Shown: positions 7,874 through 16,053 of the stretch, one piece after another | Numbering within the stretch: the stretch's first letter is position 1 | Layout of the letters: every line of letters begins with the position of its first letter | Assembly (NCBI GenBank): GCA_947259275.1 | Contig: CAMYMH010000002.1 | Location: 1 to 64,000 of the forward strand | DNA: 64,000 bases | Direction of reading: 5' to 3' | DNA from: an uncultured Acidimicrobiaceae bacterium | Lineage (GTDB): Bacteria; Actinomycetota; Acidimicrobiia; Spongiisociales; SHLN01 | Notes under the pieces: generated by a model | The model's input: only the letters and a program-made list of their open reading frames with translations | Told to the model about the DNA's origin: nothing | Database searches by the model: none | Made by a program: the position numbers and the translations under genes

Positions 7874-8697
7874 CCGGATACGCGGTCGAGGCCAGGAACC
7901 TGGTGCTGGGCTACGGATCTACGGTGGCGCTCGAGCGCTCGTCGTTCACCATCCCGGCGGGTCTGGTGACGGCAATCATTGGACCGAACGGGTCCGGCAA
8001 ATCGACGGTGCTCAATGCGATTGCGGGGCTGCTGGCGCCCACCGGGGGCAGCATTGAGGTGCCGGCGGGGACGGCCGGATCGCACCGCATCTCCTACGTT
8101 CTCCAGACCACCAAGGTGAACGACGCGCTGCCGATCTCGGTTCGCGAGGTGGTCACGATGGGCCGGTATGCAGCCGCCGGTGGGTATCGCCGGCTAACCG
8201 GCGATGATCGCCAAGCGATCGCGACCGCGATGACACGTACCGGCATCAATCGTTTGGCGGCGAGGCGTCTCCAGGGTCTCTCCGGTGGCCAGCGTCAGCG
8301 GGTGTTTGTCGCCCAGGGGCTGGCACAGGATCACGATCTCCTGCTCCTCGATGAGCCGCTGACCGGGATCGACCTGCCGACCGCTCAGGCGATCGATGCC
8401 GTTATCCATGAGGAGCTCACGCGCGGCTGCACCGTCATCATGACTACCCACGACCTCTCAGAAGCACGGGTGGCGGACCATGTTCTGCTGCTTTCCGGCC
8501 GGGCGGTGGCATCGGGGCCGCCCGATGAGGTCCTGACCGCCGACCACCTGGTGAAGGCCTACGGGCCCTCCCTCCTGCACGTCGACGAGGGCCGGGTGTT
8601 CGTCGACGATCCCGCCCACCAGCCGGTCCCCGGCCGTCACATCCACCTCGAGCGGATTATTCACCCGGAAGCGTCGTCATCTGATCATCCCGAATAG
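7870..8697 (+). CDS. Metal ABC transporter ATP-binding protein (ZnuC family)
   Basis: A 275-residue ABC ATPase with Walker A GPNGSGKST, signature LSGGQRQRV, Walker B LLLLDEPL and the H-loop TTHDLSEA. The track start at 7855 is inside the regulator; the ATGA overlap and gaggtg ribosome-binding site support ATG 7870. It is the nucleotide-binding partner of the permease and lipoprotein encoded divergently. Transcription with the regulator gives autoregulated control of the ATPase. Confidence 0.88.
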   Translation: MTGYAVEARNLVLGYGSTVALERSSFTIPAGLVTAIIGPNGSGKSTVLNAIAGLLAPTGGSIEVPAGTAGSHRISYVLQTTKVNDALPISVREVVTMGRYAAAGGYRRLTGDDRQAIATAMTRTGINRLAARRLQGLSGGQRQRVFVAQGLAQDHDLLLLDEPLTGIDLPTAQAIDAVIHEELTRGCTVIMTTHDLSEARVADHVLLLSGRAVASGPPDEVLTADHLVKAYGPSLLHVDEGRVFVDDPAHQPVPGRHIHLERIIHPEASSSDHPE

Positions 8698-8714
8698 CCG
8701 GCCGCGGCCGGGCG

Positions 8715-9380
8715 TTACGGCAGGAACGAGACCAGCCCGAAGGACTCCACTACCCGGGCGATCTCCTGCACGGTGAGGCAGGCGCCGAGGGTCTCAACGA
8801 TCGGCACCATATTGCTCGCCAGCGCCTGGTCGGGGCCGGAGGCGACTGCGGCCCGAATCACGTCTTCGACGATGCCGGTGCGCTCGGCTTCGGCCTGGAG
8901 GCATGCGACGGATTCCGGGGAGATGGGGACGCCGACTACGTCCGGGTCCATCAGCAGGGAGCCGCCATCGCCGCAGGCGATGACCTCGGCGATGAGTGCG
9001 CTCTGGCCGGCCTCATCGAGCAGGGTCCCGTCGAAGGTGCCGGGGGCAGGGGCACCGGCCGCAATCAGCTGCTCGGCGCCGACCGCCGCCACGGCGGCTT
9101 CGGCCACACACCGGAGTTGCTCGTCCGATCGCGGAATCCTGGCCTGAGCCGCCAGCGCTTCGACTATGTCGTCGACGAGGTCCGACTCGGCGTTTGGCAT
9201 GGTGGTGGTGGCCAGAAAATCGGTTACCGGGTCCGAGAAGGTCTCGGTGTTGCCGTCGTCCCCACCACATCCGGAGGTCAGGAGGGCGATGGTGGCGATG
9301 GTCACGATCAAGCGGTACCGCGGGGAGGCGCCTCCGGATGAGCGGCGTCCCTGCGCCGTCGGTTTCTCGAGCATCGTCAT
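8715..9380 (-). CDS. Putative lipoprotein of unknown function
   Basis: A 221-residue protein with a basic N-terminus, a hydrophobic segment and a lipobox (LLTSGCGG) near residue 38, then an acidic linker and helical repeats. Cysteines recur in related contexts (LRCVAEAAV, VIACGDGGS, VACLQAEAE), suggesting two repeats of a small helical unit stabilised by disulfides. No family recognised. ggaggggctg precedes the ATG. It is convergent with the ATPase gene. Confidence 0.65.
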   Translation of the reverse strand: MTMLEKPTAQGRRSSGGASPRYRLIVTIATIALLTSGCGGDDGNTETFSDPVTDFLATTTMPNAESDLVDDIVEALAAQARIPRSDEQLRCVAEAAVAAVGAEQLIAAGAPAPGTFDGTLLDEAGQSALIAEVIACGDGGSLLMDPDVVGVPISPESVACLQAEAERTGIVEDVIRAAVASGPDQALASNMVPIVETLGACLTVQEIARVVESFGLVSFLP

Positions 9381-9434
9381 CAGCCCCTCCCGAACACCGG
9401 TGTCACACCATTGTGGCGGTCAATCGCCAGACGA

Positions 9435-9785
9435 CTAGAGGCGTCCGGCCTCCACGATACGCTGCAGGAACTGACGCGTGCGTGGCTGGGAGGGGTTGGT
9501 GAAGAGGTCGCGGGGTGGGCCCTGTTCGAGGATGACTCCGCCGTCGAGGAAACCCACCCGGTCGGCGACGTCGCGGGCAAAACCCATTTCGTGGGTGGCG
9601 ATGAGCATCGTCATACCGGACTCCTTGAGGCCACGGATGACGTTGAGGACCTCGGCGACCAGCTCGGGATCGAGGGCAGAGGTGATCTCGTCGAACAGCA
9701 TGAGCTCGGGCTCAGAAGCGAGGGCCCGAATGACCGCGACCCGCTGCTGCTGGCCGCCCGAGAGGCGGTCCGGGAAGTCGTGCAT
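9435..9785 (-). pseudogene. Truncated polar-amino-acid ABC ATPase (GlnQ-like), C-terminal half
   Basis: The 116-residue ORF begins at FPDRLSGGQQQRVAVIRALA (ABC signature) and continues through Walker B (ELMLFDEITSALDPEL) and the H-loop (LIATHEMGFARDVADRV), typical of GlnQ/HisP-type ATPases. The whole N-terminal half with Walker A is missing: upstream sequence immediately becomes a hairpin-rich intergenic segment. Without a P-loop it cannot be an ATPase by itself. No amino-acid permease gene is nearby. A deletion relic is the simplest reading. Confidence 0.8.
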
Positions 9786-9810
9786 CTTGATCCCACCCCG
9801 AAAAAGGCGG

Positions 9811-9842
9811 GGGCCCGGGTGTATGGCGGTACACCCGGGCCC
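9811..9842. terminator. Strong hairpin, 13-bp perfect arms
   Basis: GGGCCCGGGTGTA and TACACCCGGGCCC form a perfect stem with a six-base loop. On the minus strand it is followed by ccgcctttttcgg, so it may end leftward transcripts; on the plus strand there is no T-run. It sits exactly where the truncated ATPase loses its 5' half. Confidence 0.6.
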
Positions 9843-9854
9843 TTGCGGCTCGGC

Positions 9855-9880
9855 GGTAGTGAGGCAGTTGCCTTACTACC
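9855..9880. promoter_or_regulatory. Second hairpin in the ygfM leader region
   Basis: GGTAGTGAGGCA and TGCCTTACTACC form a near-perfect stem (one G-T pair) about 150 bases upstream of the ygfM start. Together with the stem at 9811 it could be part of a structured leader, but no known riboswitch consensus was recognised by eye. Confidence 0.4.
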
Positions 9881-10032
9881 CGTTGACGCTGTGCCGACCA
9901 CGGTACCCGAGATTGCATCGATTAGAAAGGATTTCGCGCTCTTGAGGCGGTGGTTGTGAGGCCCGTTACCCTCCTCGCCGGCCCGGTAGGCTTCGCTCAG
10001 CCGTCATCGGAAGGAAGGGAGGCGAGCCGGCC

Positions 10033-10779
10033 ATGGCGACGATCCGTTCTTATCATCGCCCGCAGAGCATCCAGGATGCACTCGAGCTCATGGCGCGTAC
10101 CGATGTGGATGCCACCATCCTGGCCGGTGGAACGGTCGTCAACGGGCGCCCGGAACAGGATCCGATCGACGTTGTCGATTTGCAGGAGCTTGGTCTCGAT
10201 GGCATCGAGCCGGCCGGAGATCACCTCGAGATTGGCGCAATGGTTCGACTCAGCGATCTGGCTGAGAGCTATTTCATTCCTGCATTGCTCGGTGAGCTGG
10301 CGATTCGCGAGGCTCCGAACACACTTCGGAACGCGGCCACAGTTGGAGGCACCGTGGCCGCGGCCGATCCCGAGAGCGAGCTGCTGGCGGGCCTGCTGGC
10401 TTTCGAGGCGACCGTCTCGGTGGCGCAGTCCATCGGCACGCAGATCGTTCCCCTGCATAGCTTGCTGGCCGATCGCTCCCAACTGGGCCTCGGAATCATC
10501 ACCAGCGTCACGATCGCGGTCGGCGGTGATGCTACCGCCGAGCGAACCGGTCGAACGCCGGCTGATCGTCCCATCGTGATGGCCGTCGGGCGCCGAGCCG
10601 AAGACGGTTCTTTCTTGGTGGCACTTACCGGCGTGGATACGACGCCGGTCTTGTTGGGGACCGGTGACCTGGGCGGTCTTCGCCCGGTAGCCGACTTCCG
10701 CGGGTCGGCCCAATACCGGATGGAACTGGCCCGGATTCTGACCAGCCGGGTGAAGGCACGCCTGGGGGAGGATGCATGA
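10033..10779 (+). CDS. ygfM: FAD-binding subunit of a molybdenum hydroxylase (YgfM-like)
   Basis: A 248-residue CoxM/XdhB-family flavoprotein. FAD-binding motifs seen: ILAGGTVVNGRP (near residue 33) and the second loop as NAATVGGTVAAADPESEL (near 107), with the CO-dehydrogenase flavoprotein C-terminal domain following. It passes electrons between the Mo subunit's Fe-S centres and NAD in this family. The stop overlaps the start of the large subunit by four bases (ATGA). Pairing with an XdhD-type subunit matches the ygfM-xdhD arrangement of Escherichia coli, which is why that name is preferred over xdhB. A ggaaggaagggagg ribosome-binding site lies just upstream. Confidence 0.85.
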   Translation: MATIRSYHRPQSIQDALELMARTDVDATILAGGTVVNGRPEQDPIDVVDLQELGLDGIEPAGDHLEIGAMVRLSDLAESYFIPALLGELAIREAPNTLRNAATVGGTVAAADPESELLAGLLAFEATVSVAQSIGTQIVPLHSLLADRSQLGLGIITSVTIAVGGDATAERTGRTPADRPIVMAVGRRAEDGSFLVALTGVDTTPVLLGTGDLGGLRPVADFRGSAQYRMELARILTSRVKARLGEDA

Positions 10780-13688
10780 AGCTCACCGTCACGGTCAATG
10801 GCATCGAGCGCAACTTCGCCTACCAGCCTCACGAGTCCCTCAAGGCGGTGTTGCGCAGAGAGGGCTACTACAGCGTTCGCTTCGGCTCGGAAACCGGCGA
10901 GACCGGCGCCGCCGCCGTTCTCCTCGACGGCCGGCTGGTATCGGCCGAGATCCTGCTGGCGGCGCAAGCCGATGGGCACGCGGTAGACACCGTGGAAGCC
11001 CTCGCCCCCGGGCGGGGCTTCGACCCGATTCAGGAGGCCTTCATCGTCACCGGGGCCATCCAATCCGGATATTCAACCCCCGCCATGATTCTCGCCGCCA
11101 AGGCTCTACTCGCCCGCAACCCGGATCCGACCGAGGAGGAAGTCCGCGACGTGCTGACCGGTATTCTCGACCGCGAAACCGGCTATCTGCGGCCGGTCCA
11201 GGCCATCCTGCGGGCCGCCGCAGTATTACGCGGGGATGAGGTCGAGCCGGTCGAGGCCTGGCTGGTGTCGGCCCTCACCGGGCCCGAGGTGGAGGGCCCG
11301 ACCGATCTCACCAGGCCGCTGTCGGACATTCCGATGGGTGCTCCACTTGTGATCCCGAGCCCCGAGGTTCCCGAGACCAACGTGGTGGGAAAGCCCGAGC
11401 GCAAGGTCGATGCCATCAAGCTGGCCAAAGGACGGCCCGCCTTCACCGACGACATCGAGATGCGGGGAATGCTCTACGCCAAGATGCTGTACAGCCCCCA
11501 CGCCCACGCCCACATCGTCGGCATTGACGACTCCCGGGCCCGTGAGCTTCCCGGGGTCCACGCCGTGCTCCACCATGAGAACACGGAGCGGGTGCGATAC
11601 GCCTCCGGCGGGCAGAGTTACCCCAACCCGCTCCCATACGACCAGGTGAGCTTCGATAACAAGGTCCGGTTCGTGGGCGACCGGGTGGCGGTGGTGGCGG
11701 CCGACAGCATCGAAATCGCCGAGGAGGCGGTCGGCCTCATCGACGTCACCTATGAGGTGCTCCCCGCCGTGTTCGATGAGCTCGAGGCAATCACGGGTGA
11801 CGCGCCGGTGATCCACGATGAAGATGACATGGACGGTGCTCATGACGCCGCCCGCAACATCGTGCACCACATGGAAGCCGAGGTGGGCGATGTGGCGGCC
11901 GGCTTCAAGAAGGCCCACCGGGTATTCGAGAACACCTATCGGGTTCACCAGGTGCAGCAGTGCCCGATCGAGCCCCACATCGCCATCGCCTACCTCGATA
12001 GCGACGAGCGGCTTGTGATCAGGACCTCCACGCAGGTTCCCTTCCATGTCAGGCGGATGGTGGCACCGCTGCTCGGGCTCCCGGTCAAGCAGATCCGTGT
12101 CATCAAGCCGCGCATCGGGGGCGGCTTTGGAGCCAAGCAGGAGATGCTCATCGAGGACGTTGTCGGCCATCTGGCGCTTGCTACCGGGCGCCCGGTCCGG
12201 CTCGAGCTGACCCGTGAGGAAGAGTTCATGTCGAGCCGGACCCGCCACCCCCAAACCATCACCTACCAGACCGGCGTCAGCAAAGATGGCCTGCTTGTCA
12301 GTCAGTCGATGCGGATCGTTGGGAACACCGGGGCGTATGGCACCCATGCCCTGACGGTTCAACAGGTGAGCGGCCTGCGGGGCTTGAGCTCTTACAACTC
12401 GCCGAACAAGCGTTTTGACTGCGACGTGGCCTACACGAATATCCCGGTGCCGGGCGCATATCGGGGCTATGGGGCCCCGCAGGCTCTGTTCGCCCTCGAA
12501 TCGCATATGGAGGACATCGCCGTCGAGCTGGGCATGGATCCGCTCGAGTTCCGCCGCCAGAACTGGACCAAGGTGGGAGATCCACTCGATATCGCCACCC
12601 GCCTCGGCGAAGGCGCCTCCGATATGGAGGTGGTGCCGGTCATCACCTCGAGCGGCCTCGAGGAGTGCGTGGCGCAGGGGGAACGAGCCATTGGGTGGCA
12701 CCGCCGTTCTGACCCGGAGTGGATCGCTCCACCCGACCGACCCCACATCCGGCGAGGGATCGGATTCGCCATGTGCATGCACGGCACCGCCATTCCCGGG
12801 CTCGACATGGGGGCAGCCAGCATCAAGATCAATGATGACGGCTCTTTCAATCTTCTGATTGGTGCCACCGACCTCGGGACCGGGGCGGACACCGTCCTCG
12901 CCCAGATGGCTGCTGAGGTGCTGGGCGTGCCACTGGAGGACATCGTCGTGTACGCCGCCGACACCGATATGACGCCATTCGACGTTGGCGCATACGCGTC
13001 GAGCACCACCTACGTATCGGGCATGGCGGTGAAGAAGGCAGCCGATGAGGTTCGGCGCCAAATCACCGAGCGGGCCGCCCTCATGCTCGACCTCGACTCG
13101 GCCGGCGAGGTGGACCTCGCCGACCGGCGGGCATTTGCCGCCGACGGGAAGGCAGTCGGCCTCGACGAGATCGCCCTCCACTCGCTCCACCAGGATCAGC
13201 AGCATCAGATCATGGCGACCGCATCGTACGTCTCGCCGGAGTCACCCCCGCCATACGCCGCCCAGTTCGCCGAGGTCGAGGTCGATATCGAGACCGGCCA
13301 GGTGACGGTCAAAGCTCTTGTCATGGCCGTGGACTGCGGGGTGCCAATCAATCCCATTACCTCGGCCGGCCAGGTGGAGGGAGGCATGATTCAGGCACTC
13401 GGCTACGGGCACTGCGAGGAGATGGCCTACGACCAGGCCGGCCGCATGGTCAACCCTCGCTTCGGGCCCTACAAGATCTACCGGGCGGATGAGATTCCCC
13501 GCATCGAGGCCTATCTGGTGCAAACGATGGAGAAGAGCGGACCGTTCGGGGCCAAGGCCATCGCCGAGATCCCAAAGGACGGCGTCGCCCCGGCCATCCG
13601 CAACGCCATCGGCAACGCCGCCGGCACCTGGATCGATCAGCTCCCGTTCACCCCCGAACGGGTGTTCAACGCATTACAGAGCACCTAG
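10776..13688 (+). CDS. xdhD: XdhD-like molybdenum hydroxylase, fused and cysteine-free N-domain
   Basis: A 970-residue fusion. Residues about 1-165 align in layout with the [2Fe-2S] subunit of xanthine dehydrogenase, but every ligand cysteine is replaced: the CGxC loop reads GSETGETGAAAVLL, QCGFCTPG reads IQSGYSTPAM and CRCTGY reads LDRETGY. There is no Cys in that domain. The rest is a full molybdopterin-binding domain: IGGGFGAKQEM, GAYRGYGAPQALFALE, DLGTGADTVLAQMAAEVLG and a C-terminal GAKAIAEIP carrying the catalytic-type Glu. Loss of the same cysteines is a feature of E. coli XdhD, so this is an orthologue rather than a new defect. Likely substrate is a purine; this is inferred from linkage to xdhC, yqeB and yqeC. 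Confidence 0.88.
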   Translation: MKLTVTVNGIERNFAYQPHESLKAVLRREGYYSVRFGSETGETGAAAVLLDGRLVSAEILLAAQADGHAVDTVEALAPGRGFDPIQEAFIVTGAIQSGYSTPAMILAAKALLARNPDPTEEEVRDVLTGILDRETGYLRPVQAILRAAAVLRGDEVEPVEAWLVSALTGPEVEGPTDLTRPLSDIPMGAPLVIPSPEVPETNVVGKPERKVDAIKLAKGRPAFTDDIEMRGMLYAKMLYSPHAHAHIVGIDDSRARELPGVHAVLHHENTERVRYASGGQSYPNPLPYDQVSFDNKVRFVGDRVAVVAADSIEIAEEAVGLIDVTYEVLPAVFDELEAITGDAPVIHDEDDMDGAHDAARNIVHHMEAEVGDVAAGFKKAHRVFENTYRVHQVQQCPIEPHIAIAYLDSDERLVIRTSTQVPFHVRRMVAPLLGLPVKQIRVIKPRIGGGFGAKQEMLIEDVVGHLALATGRPVRLELTREEEFMSSRTRHPQTITYQTGVSKDGLLVSQSMRIVGNTGAYGTHALTVQQVSGLRGLSSYNSPNKRFDCDVAYTNIPVPGAYRGYGAPQALFALESHMEDIAVELGMDPLEFRRQNWTKVGDPLDIATRLGEGASDMEVVPVITSSGLEECVAQGERAIGWHRRSDPEWIAPPDRPHIRRGIGFAMCMHGTAIPGLDMGAASIKINDDGSFNLLIGATDLGTGADTVLAQMAAEVLGVPLEDIVVYAADTDMTPFDVGAYASSTTYVSGMAVKKAADEVRRQITERAALMLDLDSAGEVDLADRRAFAADGKAVGLDEIALHSLHQDQQHQIMATASYVSPESPPPYAAQFAEVEVDIETGQVTVKALVMAVDCGVPINPITSAGQVEGGMIQALGYGHCEEMAYDQAGRMVNPRFGPYKIYRADEIPRIEAYLVQTMEKSGPFGAKAIAEIPKDGVAPAIRNAIGNAAGTWIDQLPFTPERVFNALQST

Positions 13689-13696
13689 CGCCGCCG

Positions 13697-14491
13697 ATGA
13701 ATACGGGTCACGATCTAAGAGTGCTTCGTCAGTTGACCGAAGCCGTCGAGTCCGGATCTCCGGTCGTGCTCGCCACGGTGGTTGCCACCCAGCGGTCGGT
13801 GCCGCGCCATGCCGGCACCAAGATGCTCGTTTATCAGGACGGCCGGCTGGCCGGGACCATCGGCGGCGGCGAGATGGAATCCCGGGTCATCGAAGAAGCC
13901 CGCGCCGCACTCGTTACTCGCCGCCCGCAACTGCTGGACTATTCCCTACTGGAACCCGCCCGCGGCGACCCCGGTGTGTGCGGCGGCGAAGTGAAGATCT
14001 ATTTGGAGCCCTATATGCCATCGCACACCATCCTCATCATCGGCGCCGGTCATGTTGGCCGGGCCGTCGTCGACCTGGCCGACTGGCTCGGATATCGCAC
14101 GATCGTCATCGATGATCGACCTGAGCGCCTCACCCAAGCCGAGCTGCCGAAGGCCGGTCAGCGGCTGGCGGGCTCGATCGGTGAGGCTCTGGATGGGTTG
14201 GAAATCACCGAAGGCACTTCGGTAGCGGTAGTCACCCGCAGCGTCGACCAGGACGTCGAAGCGATCCCGCGCCTGCTGGCGAGCCCCGCCGGATATATCG
14301 GCGTCATGGGAAGCGACCGGCGGTGGCGAGAAGTCAAAAACCGGCTGGAAGAGATGGGTATCGGTGAGGCCGAGCTCGAGCGGGTGCATGCCCCGATTGG
14401 ACTGGAAATCAATGCCGAAACTCTCGAGGAAATCGCCGTCTCCATCCTCTCGGAGATCATTCGAGTCCGTGGGGCGGGCGACCAGGCGTGA
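13697..14491 (+). CDS. xdhC: XdhC-family molybdenum cofactor insertion/sulfuration protein
   Basis: A 264-residue XdhC/CoxF protein. The N-terminal domain has SVPRHAGTKMLVYQDG and the conserved GTIGGGEMESRV, followed by VCGGEVKIYLEP. The C-terminal Rossmann domain starts ILIIGAGHVGRAVVDLA and contains the family signature YIGVMGSDRRWREVKNRL. XdhC binds molybdenum cofactor, promotes its sulfuration and hands it to the hydroxylase. It follows xdhD by eight bases and overlaps yqeB by four, so it probably serves XdhD and perhaps the XDH at 31 kb. Confidence 0.88.
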   Translation: MNTGHDLRVLRQLTEAVESGSPVVLATVVATQRSVPRHAGTKMLVYQDGRLAGTIGGGEMESRVIEEARAALVTRRPQLLDYSLLEPARGDPGVCGGEVKIYLEPYMPSHTILIIGAGHVGRAVVDLADWLGYRTIVIDDRPERLTQAELPKAGQRLAGSIGEALDGLEITEGTSVAVVTRSVDQDVEAIPRLLASPAGYIGVMGSDRRWREVKNRLEEMGIGEAELERVHAPIGLEINAETLEEIAVSILSEIIRVRGAGDQA

Positions 14492-15294
14492 TGTTGTTCG
14501 GCGGTCACCTCATCGTCATCCGCGGCGGAGGTGACCTGGGCACCGGAGCCGCCTTCCGGCTCAGCCGGGCTGGTTTCCCCGTCGTAGCGCTCGAGCTGGC
14601 CGCCCCCCTCGCCATCCGGCGGGCGGTGGCTGTTTCCTCGGCGGTTGCCGCCGGGCGAGTGGTTGTCGAGGGCATGGCGGCCGAGCGGGTCGAGTCGGCG
14701 AAGTCGGCGGTCGAGATCGCCCGGACCGGCTCGGTGGCCGTGCTGGTTTCGCCTCGGGTTCCCGATGAGATCGATGGCCTCTTCGGGGTCATCGACGCCC
14801 GGCTCGCCAAGCGCAATCTGGACACTCGGATCGATCAGGCGGCGGTGGTGGTTGGGCTGGGACCGGGGTTCACCGCCGGGGTCGACTGTCATGCCGTGGT
14901 CGAGACCATGCGCGGCCATCACCTGGGAAGGGTTTTGTGGGAGGGATCGGCAGCCGCCGACACCGGGAGCCCGGGTGTCGTCGGGGGAGCGTCGGCACGG
15001 CGGGTGATCCGAGCCCCCCGAGACGGGCGGGTGACCTGGTCGGTGGAGATCGGTGACATCGTGGCCGAGGCGCAGCCGATTGGCCGGGTCGGGGAAACAC
15101 CGGTCGAGGCCACCATCGCCGGCGTGGTCCGGGGGCTCATCGCCGAGGGTCACACCGTGGCCGCGGACATGAAGGTGGGCGATATCGATCCCCGGGCAGA
15201 TCCCAGTGCCTGCTTCCAGATATCCGACAAGGCATTGGCCGTCGGCGGGGGAGTGGTGGAAGCCGTCCTGACCCGTATCAACCGGCTGTCGTGA
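14488..15294 (+). CDS. yqeB: Selenium-dependent Mo hydroxylase accessory protein YqeB (EF2563 family)
   Basis: A 268-residue protein with IVIRGGGDLGTGAAFRL at the N-terminus, the LAIRRAVAVSSAV segment, and a biotinyl-like beta region RVIRAPRDGRVTW-VEIGDIV. These are the features of the EF2563/YqeB family, found with selenium-dependent molybdenum hydroxylases. Its biochemical step is not firmly established; the genetic association is with maturing the labile selenium cofactor. It is translationally coupled at both ends (ATGA with xdhC, GTGA with yqeC). Confidence 0.85.
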   Translation: MMLFGGHLIVIRGGGDLGTGAAFRLSRAGFPVVALELAAPLAIRRAVAVSSAVAAGRVVVEGMAAERVESAKSAVEIARTGSVAVLVSPRVPDEIDGLFGVIDARLAKRNLDTRIDQAAVVVGLGPGFTAGVDCHAVVETMRGHHLGRVLWEGSAAADTGSPGVVGGASARRVIRAPRDGRVTWSVEIGDIVAEAQPIGRVGETPVEATIAGVVRGLIAEGHTVAADMKVGDIDPRADPSACFQISDKALAVGGGVVEAVLTRINRLS

Positions 15295-16010
15295 CCGTCG
15301 ATCTGATCGAACTCTTTGGCCTTCGGTCTCGTGAGCTGGTGGCTTTCACCGGCGGCGGAGGCAAGACGACGCTGTTGCTCGAGCTGAGCCGCCAGTTGGC
15401 GAATCGGGGTGACGGGGTGGTGGTCACTACCACCACCAAACTCGGGCTCGACCAGACCGACGGGGTCGAGATCGTGTGGTCACTCGACCTCTTCCAGGTT
15501 GAATCTGCCCTCGACGGCGCCGGAACGGTGTTCGTGCTCAGCGAGGGAGACGATTACAAGGTCCGCGGCTACGAGCCAGAGCTGGTCGACGAACTATTTG
15601 TCGACAGCAGCGCCGGATTTGTCCTGGTTGAGGCCGATGGATCGAGAGGTCGACCCCTCAAGGCTCCTGCCGACCACGAACCGGTCATACCTGCGGCCGC
15701 TACAGTCGTCGTCGTCGTCATGGGAGTTGACGCCGTGGGTCGCACGATCTTCGAGGCAGCTCACCGGCCCGGGACGGCCGCGGCACTCACGGGACTCGGC
15801 GAGCAGGAGCCGATCACCCCGAAGGCGGCGGCCGCAATCCTGACTCACCCGCAAGGGGGCCTGAAGGGCATTCCGGCCGAGGCCCGGGTCGTGATCGCCC
15901 TCACCAAGGTCGCGGTCGGCAACCGGGCAGCCGCCGCCCAGATCCATGATCTGGTGGCTCAGCACCGGCGGGTGCAGCGGGTCGTGACCATCCCACTCCT
16001 GGACGCTTGA
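15291..16010 (+). CDS. yqeC: Selenium cofactor biosynthesis protein YqeC
   Basis: A 239-residue P-loop protein of the YqeC family: Walker A as FTGGGGKTTLLLELSR, TTTTKLGL, a DE-box-like VLVEADGSRGRPLKAPADHEPVIP segment (the family hallmark), and a C-terminal ALTKVAVG G-domain-like motif. Comparative work places YqeC with selenium-dependent molybdenum hydroxylases. A GTG start overlaps the yqeB stop. Together yqeB and yqeC argue that at least one hydroxylase here uses a non-selenocysteine selenium cofactor. Direct biochemical function remains unproven. Confidence 0.85.
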   Translation: MTVDLIELFGLRSRELVAFTGGGGKTTLLLELSRQLANRGDGVVVTTTTKLGLDQTDGVEIVWSLDLFQVESALDGAGTVFVLSEGDDYKVRGYEPELVDELFVDSSAGFVLVEADGSRGRPLKAPADHEPVIPAAATVVVVVMGVDAVGRTIFEAAHRPGTAAALTGLGEQEPITPKAAAAILTHPQGGLKGIPAEARVVIALTKVAVGNRAAAAQIHDLVAQHRRVQRVVTIPLLDA

Positions 16011-16053
16011 GTGCCCCAGCCGGCTAACCCACGGCCGTCCGTAGCATCCAGCC

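Noticed and set aside
11226-13205. 659-residue minus-strand ORF opposite xdhD
   Set aside because: It is antisense to a well-supported gene, has no ribosome-binding site and a His/Val/Gly-rich composition expected from the opposite strand of GC-rich coding DNA.
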